Positions 39,935 to 50,557 of a DNA stretch of 64,000 nt are shown here, one piece after another (position 1 is the first letter of the stretch; each line of letters opens with the position of its first letter). The notes beneath the pieces were generated by a model, which had not been told where the DNA came from, made no database searches, and saw nothing but the letters and a program-made list of their open reading frames with translations. The translations under genes were made by a program, and so were the position numbers. The stretch covers positions 434,001 to 498,000 of the forward strand of contig NZ_JAKRRW010000001.1 of the NCBI RefSeq assembly GCF_026191635.1, written 5' to 3'. This stretch comes from Photobacterium obscurum (GTDB lineage: Bacteria > Pseudomonadota > Gammaproteobacteria > Enterobacterales > Vibrionaceae).

Positions 39935-41611
39935 ATGTGTTCAGTATTCGGTATTTTAGACATCAAAAGTGATGCAGCGGCATTGCGTGAAACAGCGCTG
40001 GAAATGTCTAAAAAAATGCGTCATCGTGGTCCTGACTGGTCAGGTATCTATTCGTCAGACAAAGCTATTTTGGTGCACGAGCGCCTGGCTATTGTCGATC
40101 TAAACAGCGGTGAGCAACCTCTTTACAACGAGGACAAGACACATGCATTGGCAGTTAACGGTGAAATCTACAACCACAAAGAGCTAGAAGCTGAATTCGC
40201 ACCTGACTACCCTTTTCAGACTCAATCTGACTGCGAAATCATTCTGGCACTTTACAAAGAAAAAGGCCCAGAGCTACTTGATTACCTAAACGGTATTTTT
40301 GGTTTCATCCTGTATGATGCCGAGGAAGATGCCTACCTGATCGGCCGTGACCATATCGGTATCATTCCGCTCTACCATGGCCATGACGAACACGGTAACT
40401 ACTATGTCGCTTCAGAAATGAAGTCTTTGGTACCTGTTTGTAAAACTATCAGCGAGTTCCCTCCTGGCCACTTCCTATGGAGCAAGAAAGGCGAGCCTGT
40501 GCGTTACTACAAGCGTGACTGGATGGAGTTTGACTCGGTCGCCGAGGCAAAAACCGATAAAGTTGCCCTTAGCAACGCATTAGAAGGTGCCGTAAAACGT
40601 CAGCTAATGACCGATGTGCCATACGGTGTTCTACTATCTGGCGGCCTGGATTCCTCGGTTATTTCGGCTATTACCAAAAAGTTTGCAGCCCGCCGTATCG
40701 AGGATGACGAGCAATCTGAAGCCTGGTGGCCAACACTGCACTCATTTGCCATCGGCCTTGAAGGTGCCCCCGATCTAAAAGCAGCCAAAGTCGTCGCTGA
40801 CAGCATCGGTACGGTTCACCACGAACTAACCTACACCGTACAGGAAGGCCTAGATGCCATCCGTGATGTGATTTACCACATCGAAACCTACGACGTCACC
40901 ACCATTCGTGCTTCAACGCCAATGTACCTGATGTCACGTAAAATCCGTGCGATGGGAATCAAAATGGTTCTGTCTGGCGAAGGTGCTGATGAGGTATTTG
41001 GTGGTTATCTATACTTCCACAAGGCACCAAACGCCAAAGAATTCCATGAAGAAACCGTTCGTAAGCTACTGGCTCTGAACATGTTCGACTGTGCGCGTGC
41101 CAACAAGTCAATGGCCGCCTGGGGGATTGAGGCTCGCGTTCCGTTCCTGGATAAAGAGTTCCTGGAAGTGGCAATGCGCTTAAACCCTGAAGACAAAATG
41201 TGTGGCAACGGCAAAATGGAAAAACATATCGTTCGCGAATGTTTCGGTCACTACCTGCCAGAATCGGTTGCATGGCGTCAGAAAGAACAATTCTCTGATG
41301 GCGTTGGTTACAGCTGGATTGACTCGCTAAGAGACGTTGCGGAAGCAAAAGTTACTGAACAGCAGCTTGAAACCGCGAAGTTCCGTTTCCCGTACAACAC
41401 GCCGACAACCAAAGAAGGCTATATGTACCGCGAGATCTTCGAAGAGCTGTTCCCATTGGCTGATGCAGCCAAATGTGTACCGGGCGGCCCGTCTATCGCC
41501 TGCTCAAGCGCCAAAGCCATTGAATGGGACGAAAGCTTCAAGAACAGCGCCGATCCATCAGGCCGTGCAGTTGCTGCCGTTCACAACGAAGCCTATGAGC
41601 AAAAAGCCTAA
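39935..41611 (+). CDS. asnB: Asparagine synthase B (glutamine-hydrolysing)
   Basis: This 558-residue protein has an N-terminal class II glutaminase domain with nucleophile Cys2 exposed after Met removal (MCSVFGIL) and NGEIYNH. The synthetase domain carries the PPi loop LLSGGLDSSV and SGEGADEVFGGY. It makes asparagine from aspartate, glutamine and ATP. Length matches E. coli AsnB (554). In E. coli asnB is likewise next to the nag operon. Confidence 0.96.
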   Translation: MCSVFGILDIKSDAAALRETALEMSKKMRHRGPDWSGIYSSDKAILVHERLAIVDLNSGEQPLYNEDKTHALAVNGEIYNHKELEAEFAPDYPFQTQSDCEIILALYKEKGPELLDYLNGIFGFILYDAEEDAYLIGRDHIGIIPLYHGHDEHGNYYVASEMKSLVPVCKTISEFPPGHFLWSKKGEPVRYYKRDWMEFDSVAEAKTDKVALSNALEGAVKRQLMTDVPYGVLLSGGLDSSVISAITKKFAARRIEDDEQSEAWWPTLHSFAIGLEGAPDLKAAKVVADSIGTVHHELTYTVQEGLDAIRDVIYHIETYDVTTIRASTPMYLMSRKIRAMGIKMVLSGEGADEVFGGYLYFHKAPNAKEFHEETVRKLLALNMFDCARANKSMAAWGIEARVPFLDKEFLEVAMRLNPEDKMCGNGKMEKHIVRECFGHYLPESVAWRQKEQFSDGVGYSWIDSLRDVAEAKVTEQQLETAKFRFPYNTPTTKEGYMYREIFEELFPLADAAKCVPGGPSIACSSAKAIEWDESFKNSADPSGRAVAAVHNEAYEQKA

Positions 41612-41642
41612 CAGCGAAATTAACCACAGAGTGTAAATACCA

Positions 41643-41670
41643 AGCGAGAGCCATTAGCTCTCGCTTTTTT
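41643..41670 (+). terminator. Terminator after asnB
   Basis: AGCGAGAGC pairs with GCTCTCGCT across a CATTA loop, then T6. It is 31 bp past the stop. Confidence 0.88.
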
Positions 41671-41794
41671 ATATGTTCCGAAATAATCAGGCCCCTATTA
41701 CCAACGCAACCTGACTTACCCTTCGATTAGCTTTCTCGCCCCCTGAGCATCACCATACAAGGAGAAGCTGGGAGGGAGTCAATCCCCCGAAAAC

Positions 41795-41818
41795 AAAAAA
41801 CCGCCTTTCGGCGGTTTT
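41795..41818 (-). terminator. Terminator after gsk
   Basis: CCGCC/GGCGG stem with a TTTC loop between A6 and T4. The A run faces leftward transcripts from gsk, about 100 bp past its stop. Nothing else is seen in the 304-bp asnB-gsk gap. Confidence 0.75.
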
Positions 41819-41915
41819 CTCTAATACAGGTTCACTTAATCGTTATTTTCAACACCAGTTCATTCAAAAGCTCTTTCGATACTGCTACTGGGCGAACTGA
41901 CAAAGAAAATGAAGA

Positions 41916-43220
41916 TTAACGCTCCCAGTATGCTTCTTCCAGGCTATCTTCACGCTCTGGCAGACCACGGGACAAACGTGGCGAGTGCTGTGCCAGCACC
42001 TCATAGCTCACGCGGTTTGAATACAGACAAACCTGAGAGAATGAGGAATAGGTCAAGAAGTTATGCTGATGCTTACTCGACTTAGGCACATTCTCTTTGT
42101 GGTAGCGGTTAGCCGACATATCGTGTAGCAATGCAGACAGTGCACCATCACCCGCACCATTCGTATTCTTGATTCGCTCTGGTCCACCCATGTACGGAGC
42201 AATATGAGAGTATACCTTCAGCGGATTCTCACAGTCGCTTTTCAGCATTGGACGGCTGAACTCGTAGCGGTTGAACTCTGGGATCTCGCCAGGTAGCAGC
42301 GGCAGACTCGTTTCGCGTTTCGCTTCGTCTTCGGTATAGCCCGCCGTATACAGACCAACTGGTCCGGCAGTACAAAGTACCAGGTCTACCCACTCCAGTG
42401 TTTTCTCTGAAGCAACAAGCGGATCAGCTTCGCCGGTCAGGGCTTCGGCTTCATCTTCATTCATCGCAACAACAGTAACGTGATCACGCAGGAAGTCACG
42501 CCACCACTGAGGATCATCCTCAATCACGAACTTGGTACCCAGGGTCAGAACAACTGGCACATCATGCTTTTTAGCATATTCAATTGCACGCATTGTTGCT
42601 TCAGGCATCGGGTCACCTTCTTTGCAACGCACAAGATATGCCGTCAAAACAAGCGCTGAGGCGTTCTTGAACACTGCCTCAGGAATGCTGCTCGGATCCA
42701 GCTGGTTCATACGGCCTTCGTTGATAGCGAAAGTACGCTCGCCCTCTTTCGAGATCAGTGCAAAGCAACGACCAATAGGACCGTGTACCGGCTGAAGGTG
42801 ATTCATATCCATACGGCTAGAGGTATTGCAAAGATAACGGTATGCATAGCTACCAATCTCGATATCTTTACTCATGACACCAAGCAGTACAGATTTATCA
42901 TCTGCAAGTACTGAATAGTTGTGCAGGGTGTTACCGATGGTACCACCAGCAAACTCATGGCTGATCAGATCATTTTCTTTCAGCTCTTGGTAAAGCGCTT
43001 CGGCTTTCTCGTCAGTAATCACCAACGAGTGGCCTTTACTTAGCTCATAGCGTTCCAGGAATTCATCATCGACACACGCTTCGATATCAACCAGAGTCTG
43101 GTCAATACCCACAACATGGGTACGTGTTAGACGCTTTTCTTGTTTAGCTTGACTCAGAAGGGGATCGCGCGCATGTACAGGAAAGTAATGCTTAGATTTT
43201 CGTTGGCCTGGAAATTTCAT
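41916..43220 (-). CDS. gsk: Inosine-guanosine kinase
   Basis: This 434-residue PfkB-family sugar kinase has VVGIDQTLVDIEA near the N-terminus, a nucleoside-binding GGTIGNTLHNYSVL segment, and the catalytic anion-hole motif NTNGAGDGALSALLHD near residue 351. It phosphorylates inosine and guanosine for purine salvage. It belongs to the gsk-hemH-adk-htpG neighbourhood conserved with E. coli. Confidence 0.94.
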   Translation of the reverse strand: MKFPGQRKSKHYFPVHARDPLLSQAKQEKRLTRTHVVGIDQTLVDIEACVDDEFLERYELSKGHSLVITDEKAEALYQELKENDLISHEFAGGTIGNTLHNYSVLADDKSVLLGVMSKDIEIGSYAYRYLCNTSSRMDMNHLQPVHGPIGRCFALISKEGERTFAINEGRMNQLDPSSIPEAVFKNASALVLTAYLVRCKEGDPMPEATMRAIEYAKKHDVPVVLTLGTKFVIEDDPQWWRDFLRDHVTVVAMNEDEAEALTGEADPLVASEKTLEWVDLVLCTAGPVGLYTAGYTEDEAKRETSLPLLPGEIPEFNRYEFSRPMLKSDCENPLKVYSHIAPYMGGPERIKNTNGAGDGALSALLHDMSANRYHKENVPKSSKHQHNFLTYSSFSQVCLYSNRVSYEVLAQHSPRLSRGLPEREDSLEEAYWER

Positions 43221-43282
43221 GTCAATGAGCTGTCTGTTGAGAAATTTTTGCGAATTCTATCACAGAATATAGAACATAAAAG

Positions 43283-43310
43283 AAAAAGCTCTCACACTTT
43301 TTGAGAGCTT
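43283..43310 (-). terminator. Terminator after hemH
   Basis: AAGCTCTCA pairs with TGAGAGCTT around a 7-nt T-rich loop. An A run to the left serves as the U tail for leftward hemH transcripts, 45-70 bp past its stop. Confidence 0.7.
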
Positions 43311-43354
43311 CAACTTTTTTTTGAGGAAAGTTCTGATTACAGTCTTTACAGCTT

Positions 43355-44329
43355 TTACCAACCCTGGCTATGTTGGCTAACCAACTCGGCCATCATTTTG
43401 ATATGGGTAGGGTTATCATTGAGACACGGGATCAAATTAAACTCTTGACCGCCAGCTTCAATAAATGTTTCCTTGCACTGCTCAGCAATTTCTTCCAGTG
43501 TTTCGAGGCAGTCAACAGAGAAAGCCGGACACATAACATCCAGGCGCTTCACCCCTTTCTTGGCCAATTCCGCAATTGTCTGCTCCGTGTAGGGCTTCAA
43601 CCACTCTTCACGCCCGAAGATCGACTGGTAACTCATACTCATTTGTTCGCGAGGCATATCTAGCTTCTCGGCCAACAAAGCCGTTGTACCATTACAGTGC
43701 TGCGGGTACGGATCACCATTATCGGCGTAACGCTTGGGAATACCATGATAAGAACACAATAGGTAATCCGGTTTACCGTGTGTTTCCCAGAAATCAGTCA
43801 CTGACTCAGCCAAAGCGCCAATATATTCCGGGTGATCAAAATACTGGTTAATAAAACGCAACTCCGGAATATCAGCCTGCTTTTTCAGTACCTTCGCGAC
43901 TTTATCGAAAACCGCAGCGGTCGTCGTTCGGGAATATTGCGGGTAGAGCGGCAGCACCAAAACTTTATTGCAGCCCTGCTGTTTCAGGCGGTCCAAGCCA
44001 GAGAAAATACTTGGGTTGCCATAGGTCATTCCAAGCTCGACCGGCAATTTCAGTGTTTCAGCCAACTGCTGTTGCTGGCGGCGGGAATACACCATCAGCG
44101 GGGAGCCGTCCTCCATCCATACAGACTGATAGAGCTTAGCCACCTTGGGAGAGCGAATCGGTAAAATAATGCCATGCAAAATTGGGCACCACAGCCAGCG
44201 AGTCATATCGACTACCCGCTTGTCATGCAAGAACTCAGATAAAAAACGTTTGACTGCGGCTGGCGAGGCTTCATCCGGAGTACCAAGGTTTACCAGTAAT
44301 ACGCCATACTTATTGTTTTTTTCGCTCAT
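43355..44329 (-). CDS. hemH: Ferrochelatase
   Basis: A 324-residue protein starting at ATG 44329 ([18 protein letters not shown]), supported by AAGGAAAG upstream. A longer 337-residue reading from 44368 is unlikely. It has WMEDGSPL and the catalytic His in [10 protein letters not shown]. It inserts Fe2+ into protoporphyrin IX at the inner membrane, the last step of heme synthesis. It lies downstream of adk, separated by a terminator. Confidence 0.95.
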   Translation of the reverse strand: MSEKNNKYGVLLVNLGTPDEASPAAVKRFLSEFLHDKRVVDMTRWLWCPILHGIILPIRSPKVAKLYQSVWMEDGSPLMVYSRRQQQQLAETLKLPVELGMTYGNPSIFSGLDRLKQQGCNKVLVLPLYPQYSRTTTAAVFDKVAKVLKKQADIPELRFINQYFDHPEYIGALAESVTDFWETHGKPDYLLCSYHGIPKRYADNGDPYPQHCNGTTALLAEKLDMPREQMSMSYQSIFGREEWLKPYTEQTIAELAKKGVKRLDVMCPAFSVDCLETLEEIAEQCKETFIEAGGQEFNLIPCLNDNPTHIKMMAELVSQHSQGW

Positions 44330-44397
44330 ACTTTCCTTCGCGTTTTTTGTAATGCGCCGACCTGTCAACTTTATCAGCTTTCAAAAAACATGCCTAT

Positions 44398-44428
44398 AAA
44401 AAACGGGTTAGCCCGAAAGCTAACCCGT
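44398..44428 (-). terminator. Terminator of adk
   Basis: ACGGGTTAGC pairs over 10 bp with GCTAACCCGT around CCGAAA, with A6 on the left providing the U tail for leftward transcription. It lies 30 bp past adk. Confidence 0.88.
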
Positions 44429-44457
44429 CATCATGTTTTTGCCGTATCTTTCAGCGA

Positions 44458-45111
<654 letters not shown>

Positions 45112-45172
45112 CTATTGAATAAAATGGAGTTTTGCAAAGAAGGTGAAAATACACTGATTAGCCCGCAGCCGC

Positions 45173-45195
45173 AAGCCCGGTACTCAACCGGGCTT
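45173..45195. repeat. GC hairpin between htpG and adk
   Basis: AAGCCCGG pairs with CCGGGCTT across TACTCAA, with no U tail. It resembles the hairpin at 11177-11205 in sequence and may be a transcript-stabilising or repeated structure. It falls just past htpG. Confidence 0.45.
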
Positions 45196-45275
45196 AGATT
45201 ACATGCTTTATCAGAATACTATTTGAAGCTGGGATAAGAATCGATTAGACCTTAGTCGTTTCTCATCCCGGCATT

Positions 45276-47174
45276 TTATGCCAGCAGCTTATTGACCGCA
45301 GCCAGGAACTGAGAAGGATCTTCCATCGAGCCTCGTTCAGCCAGCATTGCCTGACCTAGCAGCATCTCAACCCAGCGACCGAATGCTTCTTCATCAGCTT
45401 CGTCAGCCATCTTGTTAACAAGCGCATGTTCCGGGTTAAGTTCAAGAATATACTTCACTTCCGGCGCATCATGACCAGCAGCAGCCAGCAGTTTGGCCAT
45501 TTGCGTCCCCATCTCGTTCTCGTCAGTCACGACTACGGCAGGGGTGTCTTGCAGCTTGAATGTAGTACGGACATCTTTGACGCGATCACCCAGATAGGTC
45601 TTTGTACGCTCAACCACCGACTTGAAAGCTTCTTCTGTTTCTTTGTGCTTCTCTTTCTCTTCTTCGTTTTCAAACTTAGACAGATCCAGATCCGCTTTCG
45701 TGATCGCCTGGAATTGCTTGCCGTCGAATTCCGACAGGTGACCCATCAACCATTCATCAATACGATCATGCATAAGGATCACTTCCAGGCCTTTGGCACG
45801 GAACTGCTCCAGGTGCGGGCTGTTCTTCGCGGCAACAAAGCTGTCTGCGGTCAGGAAGTAAATTTTATCCTGGCCTTCTTTCATTCGTTCGACATAGTCA
45901 GCCAGCGAGACTGATTGCTCAGCTGTATCGTTGTGCGTCGAGCTAAAGCGCAGAAGGTTAGCAACCTTTTCGCGGTTGGCAAAATCTTCCGCCGGGCCTT
46001 CTTTCAGTACCTGACCGAACTCGTTCCACAGCGTCTGGTATTTCTCAGCATCATTTTTCGCCATGCGGTCCATCATCGTCAAAGCACGCTTGGTACACGC
46101 TTTGCGAAGTGCCTGAGTCACCTTGTTATCCTGCAAAATTTCGCGGGATACATTCAGAGGCAGATCATTTGAATCGATCAGGCCGCGCATGAAACGCAGG
46201 TACGACGGCATAAACTGCTGGGCATCATCCATAATGAAAACACGCTGTACGTACAGCTTCAGGCCATGCTTGCTATCGCGATTATTAAGATCCCATGGTG
46301 CTTTCGACGGGATGTAAAGCAGGCTGGTGTAGTCCTGAGTACCTTCAACACGGTTATGGCTCCATGCCAACGGCTCAGCGAAATCATGAGAGACGTGGTT
46401 GTAGAACTCTTTATACTCCTCGTCAGTGATCTCTGACTTGTTTCGCGTCCAAAGTGCCTGGGCCTTGTTGATCTGCTCCCACTTAGAACCAGTTTCCTTT
46501 CCTTCCTCATCACGTACCGCTGTCAGGATATGAACAGGGATACCAATATGATCCGAATACTTACCGATGATATCGCGCAGGCGGTGCTCATTGAGGAACT
46601 CTTTCTCGTCTTCACGCAGGTGCAAGATAATTTCGGTGCCACGACTTGGCTTCTCAATATCTTCTACCGAGTAGTCACCTTCACCGCTCGAGTGCCAACA
46701 AACAGCCTGGTCTGCAGGGACGCCAGCTGCACGCGTGTTGACGGTAACAGAATCGGCCACAATGAATGCGGAATAGAAGCCGACACCAAACTGACCAATT
46801 AACTGAGAATCTTTCGACTGATCTTCGTTCAGCTTGGCAAAGAAATCTTTCGTGCCAGATTTCGCAATCGTACCCAGATGCTCAATCACATCATCACGGG
46901 TCATACCAATACCATTATCATGAATGGTCAGGGTACCCGCCGCTTCGTTGAATGACAGCTTTACGCCTAGCTCTGCATCATTCTCATATAAATCAGGCTG
47001 CGACAGCGCGCGGAAGCGTAACTTATCAGCAGCATCCGAGGCATTAGAAATCAACTCACGTAAAAAAATCTCTTTGTTAGAATACAGTGAGTGGATCATC
47101 AGATGTAAAAGTTGCTTTACTTCCGATTGAAAGCCACGTGTTTCCTTATTTTTATGGGTGTTTTGCTCGCTCAT
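45276..47174 (-). CDS. htpG: HtpG (Hsp90 family chaperone)
   Basis: This 632-residue chaperone has the GHKL ATPase N-domain motifs [18 protein letters not shown] and [11 protein letters not shown], a middle domain ([11 protein letters not shown]), and a C-terminal dimerisation domain. The start follows GGAG. It is divergent from toxRS, as in Vibrio, and is preceded by a sigma-32-like promoter. This arrangement underlies the inverse htpG/toxRS temperature relation described for V. cholerae. Confidence 0.97.
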   Translation of the reverse strand: MSEQNTHKNKETRGFQSEVKQLLHLMIHSLYSNKEIFLRELISNASDAADKLRFRALSQPDLYENDAELGVKLSFNEAAGTLTIHDNGIGMTRDDVIEHLGTIAKSGTKDFFAKLNEDQSKDSQLIGQFGVGFYSAFIVADSVTVNTRAAGVPADQAVCWHSSGEGDYSVEDIEKPSRGTEIILHLREDEKEFLNEHRLRDIIGKYSDHIGIPVHILTAVRDEEGKETGSKWEQINKAQALWTRNKSEITDEEYKEFYNHVSHDFAEPLAWSHNRVEGTQDYTSLLYIPSKAPWDLNNRDSKHGLKLYVQRVFIMDDAQQFMPSYLRFMRGLIDSNDLPLNVSREILQDNKVTQALRKACTKRALTMMDRMAKNDAEKYQTLWNEFGQVLKEGPAEDFANREKVANLLRFSSTHNDTAEQSVSLADYVERMKEGQDKIYFLTADSFVAAKNSPHLEQFRAKGLEVILMHDRIDEWLMGHLSEFDGKQFQAITKADLDLSKFENEEEKEKHKETEEAFKSVVERTKTYLGDRVKDVRTTFKLQDTPAVVVTDENEMGTQMAKLLAAAGHDAPEVKYILELNPEHALVNKMADEADEEAFGRWVEMLLGQAMLAERGSMEDPSQFLAAVNKLLA

Positions 47175-47224
47175 TTCAACTCCGTAACTCGTCGTATTAC
47201 GTAATCCATAACAATTCAGTATAT

Positions 47225-47252
47225 AGATATGGTCAAACCCCGTGTTTTCAAC
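47225..47252 (-). promoter_or_regulatory. Putative heat-shock (sigma-32) promoter of htpG
   Basis: On the minus strand GTTGAAA (47252-47246) is followed after 11 nt by GACCATAT (47234-47227). It resembles the sigma-32 consensus CTTGAAA ... CCCCATNT. It sits about 55-80 bp upstream of htpG and within the divergent toxR regulatory region. Confidence 0.5.
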
Positions 47253-47375
47253 CTAAAATACGGCTTTTATATGCTTTAGATATTTTCAGCCTGTTCTTTT
47301 TATAATTTTATATTCAGATAGGATTCAGGGAATTTATGATATACAGACAGCTCAACTGTACCCTTGGTGCTAAAA

Positions 47376-48251
47376 ATGAATAAAACATCAAATAAGTATT
47401 TGATAGGTCAAAGATTCCTTTTTGACCCCTATGACAATAGCCTAATCGACCAATTAGAAAGCGATGAGCTAACCCGCCTTGGCAGCAATGAAAGCCGAGC
47501 ATTGAGCCTACTTATCGAAGAGCCAGGGGCTATCATCACTCGTACCCGCCTACATGATTATGTATGGCGCGAGCAAGGCTTTGAAGTAGATGATTCCAGC
47601 CTTACCCAAGCGATCTCAACGCTGCGTAAAGCTTTAAAGGATTCAACCAAATCACCAGAGTTTATCAAAACGGTACCCAAGCGCGGCTATCAAATGATTG
47701 CTGACGTAGATGAGTTTGCTGACAGTCCAACCGTTAGTGAAGAGCCTAAAAGCAGCCAGGATACTGATATCCTGGCGCCTGAGCCAAACAGCCCAGAACA
47801 AGGGTTGTCACAACAGAGCCTTGGCAAGATATCAAGCTCAGCCGCTCAACTTGAGACGAAAAACAAAGCGACTGGAAATCGTTCCAAGTCCAATATGACA
47901 CTTTTTAGCGGGTTGGCGATCCTTTTAGCATGTTTGTTACCCATACTGGTCAGCATGACCTTTCCACCCAAATCAGCGGCTTTTGAACCATTACTGACCG
48001 TAGGCGGTGTGCAGGTGCTGACCCCAAAAAACCACCCTGCTATCGTGCAATGGAAACCGATGATTTCGAGCTGTGTAGAAACCTACCTTGAATATCACCA
48101 AGGCGATGCCCGTCCAATGGAAGTGATTACAACAGGCGGTCAAAGCAGCCAGTTATGGCTCAATTACATTCACGAAACCTCGATGCCGGGTGAAAACGTC
48201 ACTCTACGTTTGCTTACTAGCCAAGAGGACAATAGCAAGCTATGTCAGTAA
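47376..48251 (+). CDS. toxR: Transmembrane transcriptional activator ToxR
   Basis: This 291-residue inner-membrane regulator has an N-terminal OmpR-type winged helix in the cytoplasm (about 10-110; LTQAISTLRKAL, KTVPKRGYQMI) and an acidic, Ser/Gln-rich linker. One membrane helix (about 173-196) and a periplasmic domain with two cysteines (about 233 and 290) follow. The cysteines fit the redox-sensing pair of ToxR. It controls porin choice in response to bile, pressure or amino acids in Vibrionaceae. I chose ATG at 47376 over an upstream TTG. It overlaps toxS by 10 bp. Confidence 0.93.
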   Translation: MNKTSNKYLIGQRFLFDPYDNSLIDQLESDELTRLGSNESRALSLLIEEPGAIITRTRLHDYVWREQGFEVDDSSLTQAISTLRKALKDSTKSPEFIKTVPKRGYQMIADVDEFADSPTVSEEPKSSQDTDILAPEPNSPEQGLSQQSLGKISSSAAQLETKNKATGNRSKSNMTLFSGLAILLACLLPILVSMTFPPKSAAFEPLLTVGGVQVLTPKNHPAIVQWKPMISSCVETYLEYHQGDARPMEVITTGGQSSQLWLNYIHETSMPGENVTLRLLTSQEDNSKLCQ

Positions 48252-48796
48252 AAAACAATCACGCGAATATGCCTACATTCATCAGAAAATATTGGGCATT
48301 TATCGTGTTGGCAATATCCGTCATTTTCAGCACTTGGCTCTATTTTTCCAGCGACTACAAGCAAGAGCAGTTGCTGATGTCACGTGAATGGCAATCAACC
48401 TCTGTCAGCCGTATTGAGCCAATGCAGCTTGATCAGAGTCAGTTAGGGATGTTGCGCCGAGTAGAACAAAGCAGCCATGTGGTATATCTGCCGAATAAAA
48501 CCTATTCCAGAATCACCTTGCTAAAACTGTTCAGTGATAACGAACAACCCCTAACACTACATATTTCTGAATCCGGCAAATGGGATATTAGTGGAGGCTA
48601 TCTGCTGACAGAGCCGCTGGAATTCAAAGATATTACTTCGGGGCGAAATGAAGACTTTCAAAAACGTCACCTAACAATTGTTAAACAGGTGTTCCGCATG
48701 GATGCCCAGCAGAGTCGTCGTATTGACGTTATTAATGAGAAGTCACTGCTGCTCACCAGCCTGACCTACGGCTCGAATATTCTTTACTCGTTGTAG
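48242..48796 (+). CDS. toxS: ToxR-stabilising membrane protein ToxS
   Basis: A 184-residue protein with one membrane helix (about 17-35; WAFIVLAISVIFSTWLYF) and a periplasmic beta-rich domain. LMSREWQS after the helix matches the ToxS family. It binds the ToxR periplasmic domain and protects it from proteolysis. The ATG lies within the end of toxR. A later in-frame ATG (48269) is possible but has no ribosome binding site. Confidence 0.92.
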   Translation: MSVKNNHANMPTFIRKYWAFIVLAISVIFSTWLYFSSDYKQEQLLMSREWQSTSVSRIEPMQLDQSQLGMLRRVEQSSHVVYLPNKTYSRITLLKLFSDNEQPLTLHISESGKWDISGGYLLTEPLEFKDITSGRNEDFQKRHLTIVKQVFRMDAQQSRRIDVINEKSLLLTSLTYGSNILYSL

Positions 48797-48826
48797 AGCG
48801 ACAATTTGTTTAACAGCCTGCTTGAG

Positions 48827-48862
48827 ATAAACCGCACTTTTAGGAGTGTGGTTTATTTTTTG
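48827..48862 (+). terminator. Terminator after toxRS
   Basis: ATAAACCGCACT pairs with AGTGTGGTTTAT (12 bp including one G-T), followed by T6. It lies 30 bp past toxS. The following 170 bp shows no gene. Confidence 0.88.
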
Positions 48863-49035
48863 AGGACGAGAAGAACCTGATTTCTAGGACAAGCTGAAAA
48901 GCGGTTCTAAATTTTAAGCTTCAACAAAGCAAACTTTCACAAGCCAAATTAACAAAGAATGCTCCTCCCTCTTTTCAAGGGGTGGGAAAAAAGCTGGCTT
49001 TCCTAGGAACAAGGCTCTAGCTCCCTGCTCTTAAC

Positions 49036-49066
49036 AAAAAAAGGGGGGAAGCGTACCGCTTCCCCC
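49036..49066 (-). terminator. Terminator of the OmpU-like porin gene
   Basis: GGGGGAAGCG pairs over 10 bp with CGCTTCCCCC around a TAC loop, with A7 on the left as the U tail for leftward transcription. It lies 33 bp past the porin stop. Confidence 0.88.
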
Positions 49067-49098
49067 AAAACAATGAACATTCCTATATATTCAAATAA

Positions 49099-50133
49099 TT
49101 AGAAGTACACTCGCATACCGATAGTGAATGCACTGTCATCATTACCAGCCACTTCGTCATCGAAGCTCATGTCGGCATATTCAGCGTAAGAAACTACGCT
49201 GTCATTTAGCCAGTAATCGGCACCAATAGTGTACTGATTAAGCTTGTCATCTTGTGTGTCATAATCTACGTAGTCATACACACCGTACAGACCGAAACCT
49301 GATGGCAGATCGTAGCGAGCCATCGCACCGATACCGGTTTGCTCGTCACCAGCGAAGTCATAGTCAGAGTACATTGCAGCCAAAGATAGGCTCTGGATGT
49401 TATATGTTGCGTTCAATGTCCACGATGTATCATCATCGCCACCGTATGTGACATCTTGCTTGGTACGCTCTGAGTAGGTGTAAGTACCCGATAGACCTAA
49501 ACCAAAGTCAGATTCCCAAGCCACACCCACAGCATATGCCTGATCAATTCCTAGCTCGCCGTTATCTGGGTTTGAAGCACCCGTTTGATCGATGCCTTCG
49601 TCACCAGTGTGGTATTGCGCCATCATGGTAAGGCCGTATGCCGCCATGTCGTACTTGTACTGAATACCGTTAGTCAGACGATCCGTTGCCGACCAGTCGT
49701 TCTTGATGTTAGCTGTACCACCGTATTCCCAAGTGATATCGTACTGGCCAGCAATGCTATCCTGTACTGCCGACATACGGCCCATACGGAACTCACCGAA
49801 GTCACCGCCGATAGCTACAGAACCGAACTTCAGGAAGCTGTCATCGTCATTGCCGTCACCGTCTTCAGGGATGATATTCAACTCTGTTAGAACATCACCA
49901 TTGATGTACACATTGTTGTCTAGGAAGTAGGTGATGCCTAGGCCAAGCTCAGTACCTTCACCTGTAAACGTACTGTCTGCCCCCATGAAACCGTTATCAG
50001 TGGTTTCGTAACGAGCACGTAGGTTACCGTATGCGTTAACTGAAAGATCGTCTGATTTATAAACTTCTGCTGCCATCGCCGATGCGCTGGCAATTACTGA
50101 GCCGATTACGACTGCTACTACTGTCTTTTTCAT
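49099..50133 (-). CDS. OmpU-like general porin
   Basis: A 344-residue outer-membrane beta-barrel with a signal peptide (MKKTVVAVVIGSVIASASAMA, cleavage before AEV). It shows alternating amphipathic strands (LSVNAYGNLRARYET), acidic loops rich in Asp/Gly, and a terminal Phe for BAM recognition (GMRVYF). It resembles the OmpU/OmpL class of Vibrionaceae porins. ATG at 50133 follows AGGAG. An in-frame GTG 6 bp earlier is not favoured. It stands tail-to-tail beside toxRS, whose product is the known regulator of ompU in Vibrio. Confidence 0.88.
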   Translation of the reverse strand: MKKTVVAVVIGSVIASASAMAAEVYKSDDLSVNAYGNLRARYETTDNGFMGADSTFTGEGTELGLGITYFLDNNVYINGDVLTELNIIPEDGDGNDDDSFLKFGSVAIGGDFGEFRMGRMSAVQDSIAGQYDITWEYGGTANIKNDWSATDRLTNGIQYKYDMAAYGLTMMAQYHTGDEGIDQTGASNPDNGELGIDQAYAVGVAWESDFGLGLSGTYTYSERTKQDVTYGGDDDTSWTLNATYNIQSLSLAAMYSDYDFAGDEQTGIGAMARYDLPSGFGLYGVYDYVDYDTQDDKLNQYTIGADYWLNDSVVSYAEYADMSFDDEVAGNDDSAFTIGMRVYF

Positions 50134-50478
50134 GTCCACTCCTAATTACCTGAACACTCTCTTCATGAGAGATGTGTCAGGTGCTGGTATTTGTATTTTT
50201 TATCCCTTGCCCTGGTTATCTGACTACCTACCTTTACCCGCTATCATTAACGAAAAAGGGTTTATCGATAACGTCCCTGGCATTTCAACTCTATCCGAGA
50301 TGGCAATATTAAATACCGAATAACAATGAGTTATGAAGAAAAACAGCCTTAAATATTATTTATATAGTTATTGTTAGAAAATAACCTGATATGAAAACTA
50401 AATGTATCTGCAAATTACTAAAACACCTAAAAACCAATACGTAAGCCACTGAATTAAAATGTTTAATAAATTAAAGGC
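50134..50478. promoter_or_regulatory. Porin upstream region
   Basis: About 345 AT-rich bases between the porin start and the recR terminator. The porin promoter must lie here. I could not fix ToxR-type TNAAA direct repeats with confidence. Short open frames here have no ribosome binding sites. Confidence 0.4.
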
Positions 50479-50521
50479 AAAAAAATACCAACTTTCAGAT
50501 AAAACTGTCAGTTGGTATTTT
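50479..50521 (-). terminator. Terminator after recR
   Basis: AAAATACCAACT (50482-50493) pairs with AGTTGGTATTTT (50510-50521) over 12 bp across a 16-nt loop, with an A7 run on the left. It lies about 37 bp past recR and would end the dnaX-ybaB-recR transcript. Confidence 0.7.
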
Positions 50522-50557
50522 AATGAACTCAATTTATATCGGATCAGCTCGATAGGT

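Noticed and set aside
47364-47375. Upstream TTG start for toxR
   Set aside because: It adds only four residues and has no better ribosome binding site. ATG at 47376 gives the usual ToxR N-terminus.
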